Shown: positions 44,011 to 52,016 of the stretch, in pieces
Layout: each line of letters opens with the position of its first letter
How positions within the stretch are numbered: position 1 is the first letter of the stretch
Assembly (NCBI RefSeq): GCF_006716865.1
Contig: NZ_VFPT01000001.1
Location: 330,001-394,000 of the forward strand
DNA from: Roseinatronobacter monicus
Lineage (GTDB): Bacteria; Pseudomonadota; Alphaproteobacteria; Rhodobacterales; Rhodobacteraceae
Direction of reading: 5' to 3'
DNA: 64,000 nucleotides
Notes under the pieces: model-generated
What the model was told of the DNA's origin: nothing
Database searches by the model: none
Seen by the model: only the letters and a program-made list of their open reading frames with translations
Program-made: the position numbers and the translations under genes

Positions 44011-45278
44011 CGCTGAGTTGGGTGCAGATTTTCCGCCTTGGGCTGGTGCAAGCCTGCCTTGGTGCGATTGTGGTGCTGATGACCTCGACCCTGAACCGGC
44101 TGATGGTGGTGGAATTGTCGCTGCCTGTGGTGCTGCCGGGGCTGTTGGTGGCGCTGCATTACGGCGTGCAGATCACGCGGCCCAACTGGGGCCATTTGGC
44201 CGATCAGGGCGGCAACCGCACACGCTGGATCATTGCGGGCATGGGCCTGCTGGCCCTTGGGGGGCTTGGCGCGGCGCTGGCCATTCCGCTGCTGGAAACC
44301 CATTTCGGCGCGGGCCTTGCGCTGTCGGTCATCGCCTATGCGGTCATCGGTCTGGGCGTGGGGGCGTCGGGCACATCGCTTCTGGCACTTCTGGCCACGG
44401 CCACAGCAGAACACCGCCGCCCCGCAGCAGCCACAATCACATGGCTGATGATGATCGCCGGCATTGCGCTGACCGCCATCACCGCAGGCAAATTCCTTGA
44501 CCCTTACAGCCATGCACGGCTGCTGACGGTTGTGGCGATTATCTGTGCGGGGGCTGTGGCGCTGACCACAATCGCGGTCTGGGGGATAGAGCGGCGCGTG
44601 ATCGCGCGCCCCGCACCCGCGCCGCAACGCTTTCGGGACGGCATCGCCGAGATATGGGCCGACAGCCGTGCGCGGAATTTTACCTTTTTCGTATTCCTGT
44701 CGATGACCGCCTATTTCATGCAGGAACTGATCCTTGAACCCTATGCCGGGCTGGTCTTTGGCTACACGCCGGGGCAATCCACGCAAATGTCGGGCGCGCA
44801 AAATGGCGGCGTGTTCCTTGGCATGGTGCTGGTCGGTGTTGCCGCCACGGGTTTGCGCATCGGCAGTCTGCGGGCTTGGGTTGTTGCGGGCTGTATGGGG
44901 TCGGCGCTGACGCTGGTGGCGATTGCGGGCGCAACCTTCTGGATGCTGCCCTTGGTGCTGCTGGTGGTCGCTTTGGGGTTCTTCAACGGCATGTTCGCGG
45001 TCGCGGCTATTGGGTCGATGATGCAGCTTGCAGGCGAGGGGCGTGACAAGCGCGAAGGCACGCGTGTCGGGCTTTGGGGCGCATCGCAGGCGATTGCAGC
45101 AGGCTTTGGCGGGCTGACGGGCGCGGCATTGGTGGATATCGCGCGCAGTCTGTTGCCGGTGGCTGATGCGTTTGGTGCTGTCTTTCTGTTTCAGGCGATA
45201 ATTTTCATTGCGTCAGCGGCTTTGGCCGCGCGCATCATGTCACCGCGCCCAAGGGTGCTGATGGTTCCGGGGGAATAA
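44007..45278 (+). CDS. PucC-family protein between bchG and bchP
   Basis: 423 residues from the ATG at 44007, overlapping bchG by four bases. Twelve-helix BCD/PucC family protein, homologous to LhaA; equivalent to orf428 (bch2) of Rhodobacter capsulatus. Signatures: MTSTLNRLMVVELSLP, LHYGVQITRPNWGHLADQGG, YFMQELILEPYAGLVFGYTPGQST and GVGLWGASQAI-type end (here RVGLWGASQAIAAGFGG). Position between the synthase and the reductase suggests a role in moving newly made bacteriochlorophyll to pigment proteins (inference). Confidence 0.88.
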   Translation: MTLSWVQIFRLGLVQACLGAIVVLMTSTLNRLMVVELSLPVVLPGLLVALHYGVQITRPNWGHLADQGGNRTRWIIAGMGLLALGGLGAALAIPLLETHFGAGLALSVIAYAVIGLGVGASGTSLLALLATATAEHRRPAAATITWLMMIAGIALTAITAGKFLDPYSHARLLTVVAIICAGAVALTTIAVWGIERRVIARPAPAPQRFRDGIAEIWADSRARNFTFFVFLSMTAYFMQELILEPYAGLVFGYTPGQSTQMSGAQNGGVFLGMVLVGVAATGLRIGSLRAWVVAGCMGSALTLVAIAGATFWMLPLVLLVVALGFFNGMFAVAAIGSMMQLAGEGRDKREGTRVGLWGASQAIAAGFGGLTGAALVDIARSLLPVADAFGAVFLFQAIIFIASAALAARIMSPRPRVLMVPGE

Positions 45279-45281
45279 GCG

Positions 45282-46463
45282 ATGCAATATGATGTCTTTA
45301 TCGTGGGCGGTGGGCCTTCGGGTGCAACCGCGGCGGATGATCTGGCCTGCGCGGGCAAGCGCGTGGCACTGCTGGACCGCGCAGGGCGGATCAAGCCTTG
45401 CGGGGGCGCAATCCCCCCGCGCGCGATTGCGGATTTTGACATCCCCATGAGCCAGGTCGTGGCGCAGATCACCACAGCGCGGATGATTTCGCCCACTGGC
45501 CGCGCGGTCGATATTCCGATTGAAAACGGTTATGTCGGCATGGTGGACCGCGAACATTTCGATGAATTTCTGCGCGACCGCGCCGAGGGGAACGGGGCTA
45601 CGCGCCTGACCGGCACCTTTCTGCGGATTGAGCGCGACGTGCAAGGCACGCATGTCATCTGGCGCGACAAGACAAGCGGCGAGGAACGGCGCACGCAAAC
45701 CCAATTGGTGATTGGCGCAGATGGCGCGCGCTCGAATGTTGCGCGGGCCGAAGTGCCGGGGGGCGACAAGACCCCCTATGTGATTGCCTATCACGAGATC
45801 ATCAAGGCCCCACCCGCCAACGATGTGTATGACCCGCTGCGCTGCGATGTGATCTATGACGGGCGCATTAGCCCCGATTTTTATGGCTGGGTGTTTCCGC
45901 ATGGCGAACATGCCAGCGTGGGCATGGGCACCGAGATCAATGGCGCAGACCTGAAGAAAGCCACGGCTGATCTGCGCGCCATGTCGGGCCTGACAGGCTG
46001 CGAGACGATCCGGCGCGAAGGCGCGCCCATTCCGCTGCGCCCGATGGACCGCTGGGACAATGGCCGCGATGTGGTGCTGGCAGGCGATGCGGCAGGCGTT
46101 GTCGCGCCCAGCTCGGGCGAGGGGATATATTATGCCATGGTCGGCGGGCGCGTGGCCGCAACGGCGGTACAGGCGGCGCTGGCCTCTGGCAAGATGAAAG
46201 ACCTGAAACTTGCGCGCAAACTGTTCATGCGCGAGCACAAGACCGTGTTCCGGGTATTGCGCCAGATGCAGGATGCCTATTACAAATCAGATGAGCGGCG
46301 TGAACGTTTCGTGAGCCTGTGCCACGATATAGACGTGCAGCGCCTGACATTCGAGGCGTATATGAACAAGAAACTGGTGGCCGCGCGCCCAATGGCGCAT
46401 ATCAAGATCGGCATCAAGAACATGCTGCACCTGACCGGCCTTGTCCGACCGGGCCACACATGA
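45282..46463 (+). CDS. bchP: Geranylgeranyl-bacteriochlorophyll reductase
   Basis: FAD/NADPH enzyme that saturates three double bonds of the geranylgeranyl tail to give phytyl. 393 residues. FAD dinucleotide motif FIVGGGPSGATAAD at the N-terminus, PCGGAIPPRAI, second FAD motif VVLAGDAAGVVAPSSGEGIYYAM. The end overlaps the idi start by four bases. In the bchG operon. Confidence 0.95.
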   Translation: MQYDVFIVGGGPSGATAADDLACAGKRVALLDRAGRIKPCGGAIPPRAIADFDIPMSQVVAQITTARMISPTGRAVDIPIENGYVGMVDREHFDEFLRDRAEGNGATRLTGTFLRIERDVQGTHVIWRDKTSGEERRTQTQLVIGADGARSNVARAEVPGGDKTPYVIAYHEIIKAPPANDVYDPLRCDVIYDGRISPDFYGWVFPHGEHASVGMGTEINGADLKKATADLRAMSGLTGCETIRREGAPIPLRPMDRWDNGRDVVLAGDAAGVVAPSSGEGIYYAMVGGRVAATAVQAALASGKMKDLKLARKLFMREHKTVFRVLRQMQDAYYKSDERRERFVSLCHDIDVQRLTFEAYMNKKLVAARPMAHIKIGIKNMLHLTGLVRPGHT

Positions 46464-47014
46464 GCGCGCTGATCCCGGCCTGGGAGAACGGCGTGTTGCA
46501 ACCCATCGACAAGATGGACGTGCACAGGCGCGGGCTAAGGCATAAGGCGATTTCGGTCTTTGTGACCGAAGGCGACCGGGTTCTGATCCAGCGCCGCGCT
46601 TTGAGCAAATATCACACGCCGGGGCTGTGGGCGAATACCTGCTGCACGCATCCGCATTGGGACGAATCTGATCTGGACTGCGCGGGGCGTCGGCTGCGCG
46701 AGGAGTTGGGCATCACGGGTCTGGCGCTGCGCCACGCGGGCGAAATCGAGTACCGCGCCGATGTCGGGGCGGGCTTGATCGAGCATGAACTGGTGCAGGT
46801 CTATACCGCTCGCGTCATGCCGGATCTAAGCATCACGCCCAACCCGGATGAGGTGGCCGATACGGACTGGATCAACCTGCCCGCGCTCCGCGCTGTTGTG
46901 GAGCGCGTGCCAGAACGGTTCACGCCCTGGCTGCGCATCTATCTGGCCAAGCATCTGGGCATGATCTTTGGGGCGCATAGCGCGGCAAAGCCGCACCATG
47001 CCCTGACCAACTGA
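46460..47014 (+). CDS. idi: Isopentenyl-diphosphate delta-isomerase, type 1
   Basis: Nudix-fold enzyme interconverting IPP and DMAPP for carotenoid and phytyl synthesis. 184 residues from the ATG at 46460, coupled to bchP by an ATGA overlap. Motifs: active-site cysteine NTCCTHPHW, metal ligands in HPHWDES and the Nudix-like GRRLREELGI, and the second catalytic glutamate in LIEHELVQVY. Ends four bases from the convergent tspO stop. Confidence 0.95.
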   Translation: MSALIPAWENGVLQPIDKMDVHRRGLRHKAISVFVTEGDRVLIQRRALSKYHTPGLWANTCCTHPHWDESDLDCAGRRLREELGITGLALRHAGEIEYRADVGAGLIEHELVQVYTARVMPDLSITPNPDEVADTDWINLPALRAVVERVPERFTPWLRIYLAKHLGMIFGAHSAAKPHHALTN

Positions 47015-47018
47015 GCGC

Positions 47019-47477
47019 TTACGCGTATTGCGGATTGCGCTGCATGACCGAGAAATTCAGCGCCCCTGCAATGGTGACCCACAGCAGATAGGGTGCGAAC
47101 AACATCCCCGCGATGGGATCAAGCGCCCAGAAGCTGACCATCGTCGCGGCCACAAACACCCACATAAACCCGACGATCACAAGGGCCGCGCGCATGCGCT
47201 TCAGCCCGAAAAAGACCGGTGACCACAGTGTGTTGAAGGCAATCTGTGCCGCCCAAAAGGCAAGCGCCTGTTGCGAATTGTCCAGCAGCCCGATGCGCAT
47301 GCCCGCATAGGCCATGGCGATGTAAAGCGTGATCCAGACAATCGGAAAAACGATGCCCGGCGGCGTCCAGACCGGTTTGTCCAGATCGCGGTACCAGTTT
47401 CCCGGCTCGAACATGGACCCTGTCGCGCCTGCGGCACCGCAGGCGGCAAGAAATGTCAGAAAAAGCGGCCAGTCCAT
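47019..47477 (-). CDS. tspO: Tryptophan-rich sensory protein TspO
   Basis: Five-helix outer-membrane protein (in Rhodobacter) that binds porphyrins and down-regulates carotenoid and bacteriochlorophyll genes under oxygen. 152 residues from the ATG at 47477 (MDWPLFLTFLAACGAAG). The signature WYRDLDKPVWTPPGIVFPIVW is present. Downstream of crtB in the usual crtI-crtB-tspO order, but separated by 133 bases that contain three consecutive hairpins. Confidence 0.93.
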   Translation of the reverse strand: MDWPLFLTFLAACGAAGATGSMFEPGNWYRDLDKPVWTPPGIVFPIVWITLYIAMAYAGMRIGLLDNSQQALAFWAAQIAFNTLWSPVFFGLKRMRAALVIVGFMWVFVAATMVSFWALDPIAGMLFAPYLLWVTIAGALNFSVMQRNPQYA

Positions 47478-47532
47478 CGCGTATCCTTTGTTCCTGCCAT
47501 CGCGCGCGGCGTTCCAAGTCTGACCTGAATGC

Positions 47533-47578
47533 GCGCCCTTGCGGGCGCAAGCCTTGGCTTGGGCGCCCGTGCGGGCGC
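47533..47578. repeat. Triple hairpin between crtB and tspO
   Basis: Three back-to-back palindromes: GCGCCC-TTGC-GGGCGC, then AAGCC-TT-GGCTT, then GCGCCC-GTGC-GGGCGC. The outer two have identical stems. They lie 32 bases after the crtB stop and upstream of tspO, so they could act as a terminator, attenuator or RNA-stability element. No T tract follows on the minus strand. Confidence 0.6.
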
Positions 47579-47610
47579 GGTGGCGCACACCCTATCTGTC
47601 ATGATGTAGC

Positions 47611-48648
47611 TCAGGCGGAGCGCCGATCCAAGCCAAGATGGCGGTCACGTCGGGCCATATCCTGCGCGCGCAGCCGTGCAAGCGCGTTTATCAATGTGTC
47701 CGAGCGGCTGAATTTGGTGCTGTCATGGGCGGCAGTGTCCACAAGAAAGGCCACTTCCGCGCAGGGTTTGCCATAGAGCGTGGCCATTGTCGGCTGCACC
47801 AGACTAAAGGCCGCGCGCAAACCAGAGGTGGCAAGCCAACCGATCTTGCGGGCCTTGCCGGTGACGGCGCGCCGGGTGATGCTGTCGCAGCCCTGCGTGC
47901 GGATCACCCCACCAATGCCGCCATAAATCGTGCGCGCAGCAAAGATGCCGGGGCGACAACTGAGCGGCAGCGCTGCAATGCCTGGCTCGGAACGTTGGTA
48001 GAGCCGGTCTGCCTCGCGCAGAAGACGGTTTGTCATGGCGCGGATTTCGGGCGATGCGGCCGGTGCACGCAGAAATGCCGCCGGTTCAAGCCCGGCATCG
48101 GCAAACCAGTCCAGTGGCAGGTAAATCCGGCCCAGCCGCGCATCCTCGCCGACATCGCGCGCGATATTGGTCAGTTGCATGGCAAGGCCCAGATCACAGG
48201 CGCGCGCAAGGCGGTGGCGGTCGCGCACCCCCATCAGCACGCACATCATCGCGCCGACGACAGCGGCCACACGCGCGGAATAGTCCAGCACCCCCGACAG
48301 CGTATCAAACCGCCGCCCCTCGGCATCCCATGCCAGCCCTTCCAGAAGCGCGTCCGGCAGGGCGCGCGGCATGTCATGGGTCTGGATCATGCGCGCGAAG
48401 GCGCGGTCGATGGGGGAATTATGGGGCCGGTCGGCATAGGCACTGTCGAGCCGGTCTTGCAGATGCAAGACAGCGGCAGTTGGGTCTTGCCCCTCATCCA
48501 CCGCATCATCGGCCAGTCGGCAGAAAGCATAGAGCACCAGTGCAGGGTCGCGCACATGCGCGGGCAACAGCTTTGACGCGGCGTGAAACGACAATGATCC
48601 GGTGCGGATCGCGGCGCGGCAGGCCTCCATATCCATGTCGGCGCTCAT
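47611..48648 (-). CDS. crtB: Phytoene synthase
   Basis: Joins two geranylgeranyl diphosphates to phytoene. 345 residues. Aspartate-rich motifs RLADDAVDEGQD and QLTNIARDVGEDARLGRIYLPLDW are intact. The ATG overlaps the crtI stop by four bases. Minus-strand operon crtI-crtB-(tspO). Confidence 0.96.
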   Translation of the reverse strand: MSADMDMEACRAAIRTGSLSFHAASKLLPAHVRDPALVLYAFCRLADDAVDEGQDPTAAVLHLQDRLDSAYADRPHNSPIDRAFARMIQTHDMPRALPDALLEGLAWDAEGRRFDTLSGVLDYSARVAAVVGAMMCVLMGVRDRHRLARACDLGLAMQLTNIARDVGEDARLGRIYLPLDWFADAGLEPAAFLRAPAASPEIRAMTNRLLREADRLYQRSEPGIAALPLSCRPGIFAARTIYGGIGGVIRTQGCDSITRRAVTGKARKIGWLATSGLRAAFSLVQPTMATLYGKPCAEVAFLVDTAAHDSTKFSRSDTLINALARLRAQDMARRDRHLGLDRRSA

Positions 48649-50180
48649 TCTGCGGCCATCCTGAGCGGGGCCACAGGGGCGGCATCGGGAACAAGCTGGC
48701 CCAACACTTCGGCCGTGCCGATCACGCCGGGCACGCCCGCGCCCGGATGGGTGCCCGCCCCTGCCAGATACAGGCCCGGCACTTCCTCGGACACATTATG
48801 CGGGCGGAAATACGCACTTTGCAGGATGCGCGGCTCAATCGAGAAGCCAGCCCCCAGCGGCGACAGATAGCGGTCGCGGAATGTGTCGGGGGTGAAAACA
48901 AGGCTTTCAGTGACATGGTCAGACAATCCGCGCAAAAGGCGGTCCTCCAGCATGGCCAGCATCTTTTGGCGGTAGGGTTCTTCTTCTTGCGTCCAGTCCA
49001 CGCCATTGTCATGGCCCAGATGCGGCACAGGTGATAGGACATAGAACGTGTCATCGCCATCAGGCGCAACTGAGGGGTCGGTGACCGAGGGGCGATGCAC
49101 ATACAGGCTCATGTCATCGGACAAATGGCCCCTGATGAAGATATCCTTGATGTGTTCGCGGTAGCGCGGGCCAACGACGATGGTGTGATGGCCGACATCG
49201 CGCCACATGTCACGCGTGCCGCGCGTGCCGAAATACCAGACATACAGGCCCATCGACCAACGCTGGCGCTTGAGTTTCGCATCAGTCCAGCGGCGGCGGG
49301 GCTTGTTGCGCAACAGGCGGGTATAAGTATGGCCTGCGTCGGCATTGGAGACGACGATATCCGCCTCCAGCCGCTCGCCGCCCACCAACCGGACACCAGC
49401 GGCGCGGCCATTCTCGACCAGAATTTCATCAACTTCGGCCCCCATGCGGACCAATCCGCCCTGATCGCGCACCACCTGCGCCATGGCTTTCGCAATCGCC
49501 TGCACCCCGCCCATCGCATAATGCACGCCGAATGCCTTTTCCAGATGACTGACAAGGATATACATCGACGTCACGCGAAACGGATCGCCGCCAATAAACA
49601 GCGGATGAAACGAGAGCGCAAAGCGCAGGCGCGGGTCGCGCACACGGCGCGCAGCATGGGCATAGACGGACCGGTCCGCGCGCAGCCAGACAAAACGCGG
49701 CAGCACTTTTATCAACTCCCACAGCTCATTCATGGGGCGGCGGCCAAGATTTTCGTAGCCGAACCAGTAGCGATCCTCGGAATCGCCCAAGAATTTGCGA
49801 AACCCTTTCAGATCACCGGGCGAGAGGCGCGTGACCTCTGCCTCCATCGCGGCCTCGTCCTGACGCATGGTAAAACTCGATCCGTCTTCCCAGCGGATTT
49901 CATAATACGGGTCCATGGGTTTCAGGGTCACATCGCGGTCGAAATCGCGCCCACATGCGGCCCAAAGGTCGCGCAGACCTTGTGGCACTGTGATGATGGT
50001 CGGGCCAAGATCGAACCGATGCCCGCCCTGTGTGATGGATGACCCGCGCCCGCCGGGCAGATCAAGCCTGTCGATCACACTGACACTATACCCTTTGGCC
50101 CCCAGTCGCATGGCAGAGGCAAGCCCGCCAAGGCCCGCGCCAATGACAATTGCGCGTTGTGGCGCCGCAGAATCAGACAT
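48645..50180 (-). CDS. crtI: Phytoene desaturase
   Basis: FAD-dependent desaturation of phytoene to neurosporene in spheroidene producers. 511 residues, FAD motif AIVIGAGLGGLASAMRLGAKG at the N-terminus, and C-terminal YLAGAGTHPGAGVPGVIGTAEV. First gene of the operon; its promoter region, shared with the divergent crtA, contains three PpsR-type sites. Confidence 0.96.
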   Translation of the reverse strand: MSDSAAPQRAIVIGAGLGGLASAMRLGAKGYSVSVIDRLDLPGGRGSSITQGGHRFDLGPTIITVPQGLRDLWAACGRDFDRDVTLKPMDPYYEIRWEDGSSFTMRQDEAAMEAEVTRLSPGDLKGFRKFLGDSEDRYWFGYENLGRRPMNELWELIKVLPRFVWLRADRSVYAHAARRVRDPRLRFALSFHPLFIGGDPFRVTSMYILVSHLEKAFGVHYAMGGVQAIAKAMAQVVRDQGGLVRMGAEVDEILVENGRAAGVRLVGGERLEADIVVSNADAGHTYTRLLRNKPRRRWTDAKLKRQRWSMGLYVWYFGTRGTRDMWRDVGHHTIVVGPRYREHIKDIFIRGHLSDDMSLYVHRPSVTDPSVAPDGDDTFYVLSPVPHLGHDNGVDWTQEEEPYRQKMLAMLEDRLLRGLSDHVTESLVFTPDTFRDRYLSPLGAGFSIEPRILQSAYFRPHNVSEEVPGLYLAGAGTHPGAGVPGVIGTAEVLGQLVPDAAPVAPLRMAAE

Positions 50181-50200
50181 ATTCGGTTCCCGTCTTTTTG

Positions 50201-50218
50201 TGTTCCATCAAGCTTACA
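50201..50218. promoter_or_regulatory. PpsR/CrtJ palindrome 1, crtI-crtA region
   Basis: TGTTCCATCAAGCTTACA matches TGT-N12-ACA exactly. It lies 20 bases before the crtI ATG (minus strand). Confidence 0.75.
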
Positions 50219-50229
50219 CTTTGTAGATG

Positions 50230-50247
50230 TGTCAATCAAGATTTACA
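50230..50247. promoter_or_regulatory. PpsR/CrtJ palindrome 2, crtI-crtA region
   Basis: TGTCAATCAAGATTTACA matches TGT-N12-ACA exactly, 11 bases from site 1. Confidence 0.8.
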
Positions 50248-50275
50248 TTGTGCTCTTTACTCTGTCCAGTTCATG

Positions 50276-50293
50276 TGACAATCTGGGTTTACA
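50276..50293. promoter_or_regulatory. Degenerate PpsR site 3, crtI-crtA region
   Basis: TGACAATCTGGGTTTACA: one mismatch in the first half (TGA for TGT). It lies on the crtA side, 20 bases before its ATG. Confidence 0.5.
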
Positions 50294-50313
50294 CTGTAGC
50301 TATTGGAATCGTC

Positions 50314-51018
50314 ATGCAAACCGTCACGCTCAGTCTGTTTCGCTTTGACCGGGCCTTGGCGCGGCTATGGGTGCTGGGGCAGATGGGCGCGGCGCGTTTC
50401 GTGCTGCCCCGTGTTGCAGGCCTGAATTTCTGGAAGCTGTGCGGCTCTGGCACGGGCGAGGGGTTCACGCCCCGGCCCAATTGGGGCACATGGGCGATCC
50501 TTGCAGGATGGGACAGCCGCGATCAGGCCGATGCCGGATTGCAGCGCCCCCCGTTCAGCCAGTGGCGCAAGCGCGCAGACGAAGACATGACACTGTTTCT
50601 GGAACCTTATTCCGCACGCGGACAATGGGCGGGGGTGCAGCCCTTTGCCCCCGCTGGCGGCCCGGATGGCCCCATCGCCGTCATGACCCGCGCCACCGTC
50701 AAACCTGCGCGCGCATTGCGCTTCTGGGGGCGGGTGCCGGATATTTCCGCGCGCGTGGGCGCAGACCAGAATATCATCTTCAAGATCGGCATTGGCGAGG
50801 TGCCGATGCTGCATCAAGTGACGTTCTCGATCTGGCCTGACGCAGAATCTATGGCCGCCTTCGCGCGGCGCGGCCCCCATGCCGAGGCTATTCGCGCTGT
50901 GCGTGATGAGGGTTGGTTCAATGAGGAACTTTACGCCCGCTTCCGGATCACCGGATGCGTGGGCACATGGCACGGGCGCGACCCGCTTGCCGCAACCGCA
51001 AGACAGGAGGCCGCATGA
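50314..51018 (+). CDS. crtA: Spheroidene monooxygenase
   Basis: Oxygen-dependent conversion of spheroidene to spheroidenone, the red carotenoid made under air. 234 residues from the ATG at 50314 (MQTVTLSLFRFD). Typical CrtA pieces: MGAARFVLPRVAGLNFWKLCGSG, GFTPRPNWGTWAILA and RFRITGCVGTWHGRDPL. Its stop overlaps the bchI start (ATGA), so carotenoid oxidation and Mg chelatase subunits share a transcript. Confidence 0.94.
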   Translation: MQTVTLSLFRFDRALARLWVLGQMGAARFVLPRVAGLNFWKLCGSGTGEGFTPRPNWGTWAILAGWDSRDQADAGLQRPPFSQWRKRADEDMTLFLEPYSARGQWAGVQPFAPAGGPDGPIAVMTRATVKPARALRFWGRVPDISARVGADQNIIFKIGIGEVPMLHQVTFSIWPDAESMAAFARRGPHAEAIRAVRDEGWFNEELYARFRITGCVGTWHGRDPLAATARQEAA

Positions 51019-52016
51019 CGCCTTTCCCCTTCGCTGCCATTGTCGGGCAGGATGAGATGAAAACCGCAATGATCCTGACCGCCATCGACCCCAAGATCGG
51101 CGGCGTTCTGGTGTTTGGCGACCGTGGCACAGGCAAATCGACAGCCGTGCGCGCGCTTGCGGCCCTATTGCCGCCCATCGAGGCCGTCAAAGGCTGCCCC
51201 GTCAATTCCGCACGGTTCGAGGATTGCCCCGACTGGGCGCAGGTGACCGAGGCTGAAATCGTCACCCGCCCCACCCCTGTCGTGGACCTGCCCCTTGGCG
51301 TGACCGAAGACCGCGTGACCGGCGCGCTGGACATTGAACGCGCGCTGACGCGGGGCGAAAAGGCGTTTGAAGCAGGGCTTCTGGCGCGCGCCAATCGTGG
51401 TTATCTCTATATTGATGAGGTGAACCTGCTGGAAGATCACATCGTTGATCTGCTGCTGGATGTCGCGCAGTCAGGCGAGAATGTGGTCGAACGCGAAGGC
51501 ATGTCGATCCGCCATGCCGCGCGGTTTGTGCTGGTCGGGTCTGGCAACCCGGAAGAGGGCGAATTGCGCCCCCAACTTCTGGACCGCTTCGGCCTGTCGG
51601 TCGAAGTGACCAGCCCCAAGGAAATCGACACGCGGGTGGAGGTTATCCGCCGCCGTGATGCCTATGAAAACGATTATGACAGCTTCATGGCCGAATGGCA
51701 GCCACAGGACGCCGCCTTGCGCGCGCGGATACTCGCGGCCCGCGCAGCCCTTGCAGGGGTGCGCAGTTCCAACGTGGTGCTGCATGATTGCGCATCGGTC
51801 TGTGTGGCGCTGGGCTCTGACGGGTTGCGGGGTGAATTGACGCTGCTGCGCACCGCCCGCGCCCTTGCCGCCTTCGAAGGAGCACCCGAAGTGACACGCG
51901 CCCATATCCGTGCAGGTGCGCCGATGGCGCTGCGCCACCGTTTGCGCCGCGATCCGCTGGATGAAGCGGGCACCGGCGCACGCGTTGCGCGCCAACTGGC
52001 AGAGGTGCTGCCCTGA
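51015..52016 (+). CDS. bchI: Magnesium chelatase ATPase subunit I
   Basis: AAA+ ATPase driving Mg insertion with BchD and BchH. 333 residues from the ATG at 51015, preceded by CAGGAGG. Walker A FGDRGTGKSTAVRA, Walker B GYLYIDEVNLLEDH, arginine-finger region LLDRFGLSVEV. Its TGA stop overlaps the proposed CTG start of bchD. Confidence 0.96.
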   Translation: MTPFPFAAIVGQDEMKTAMILTAIDPKIGGVLVFGDRGTGKSTAVRALAALLPPIEAVKGCPVNSARFEDCPDWAQVTEAEIVTRPTPVVDLPLGVTEDRVTGALDIERALTRGEKAFEAGLLARANRGYLYIDEVNLLEDHIVDLLLDVAQSGENVVEREGMSIRHAARFVLVGSGNPEEGELRPQLLDRFGLSVEVTSPKEIDTRVEVIRRRDAYENDYDSFMAEWQPQDAALRARILAARAALAGVRSSNVVLHDCASVCVALGSDGLRGELTLLRTARALAAFEGAPEVTRAHIRAGAPMALRHRLRRDPLDEAGTGARVARQLAEVLP

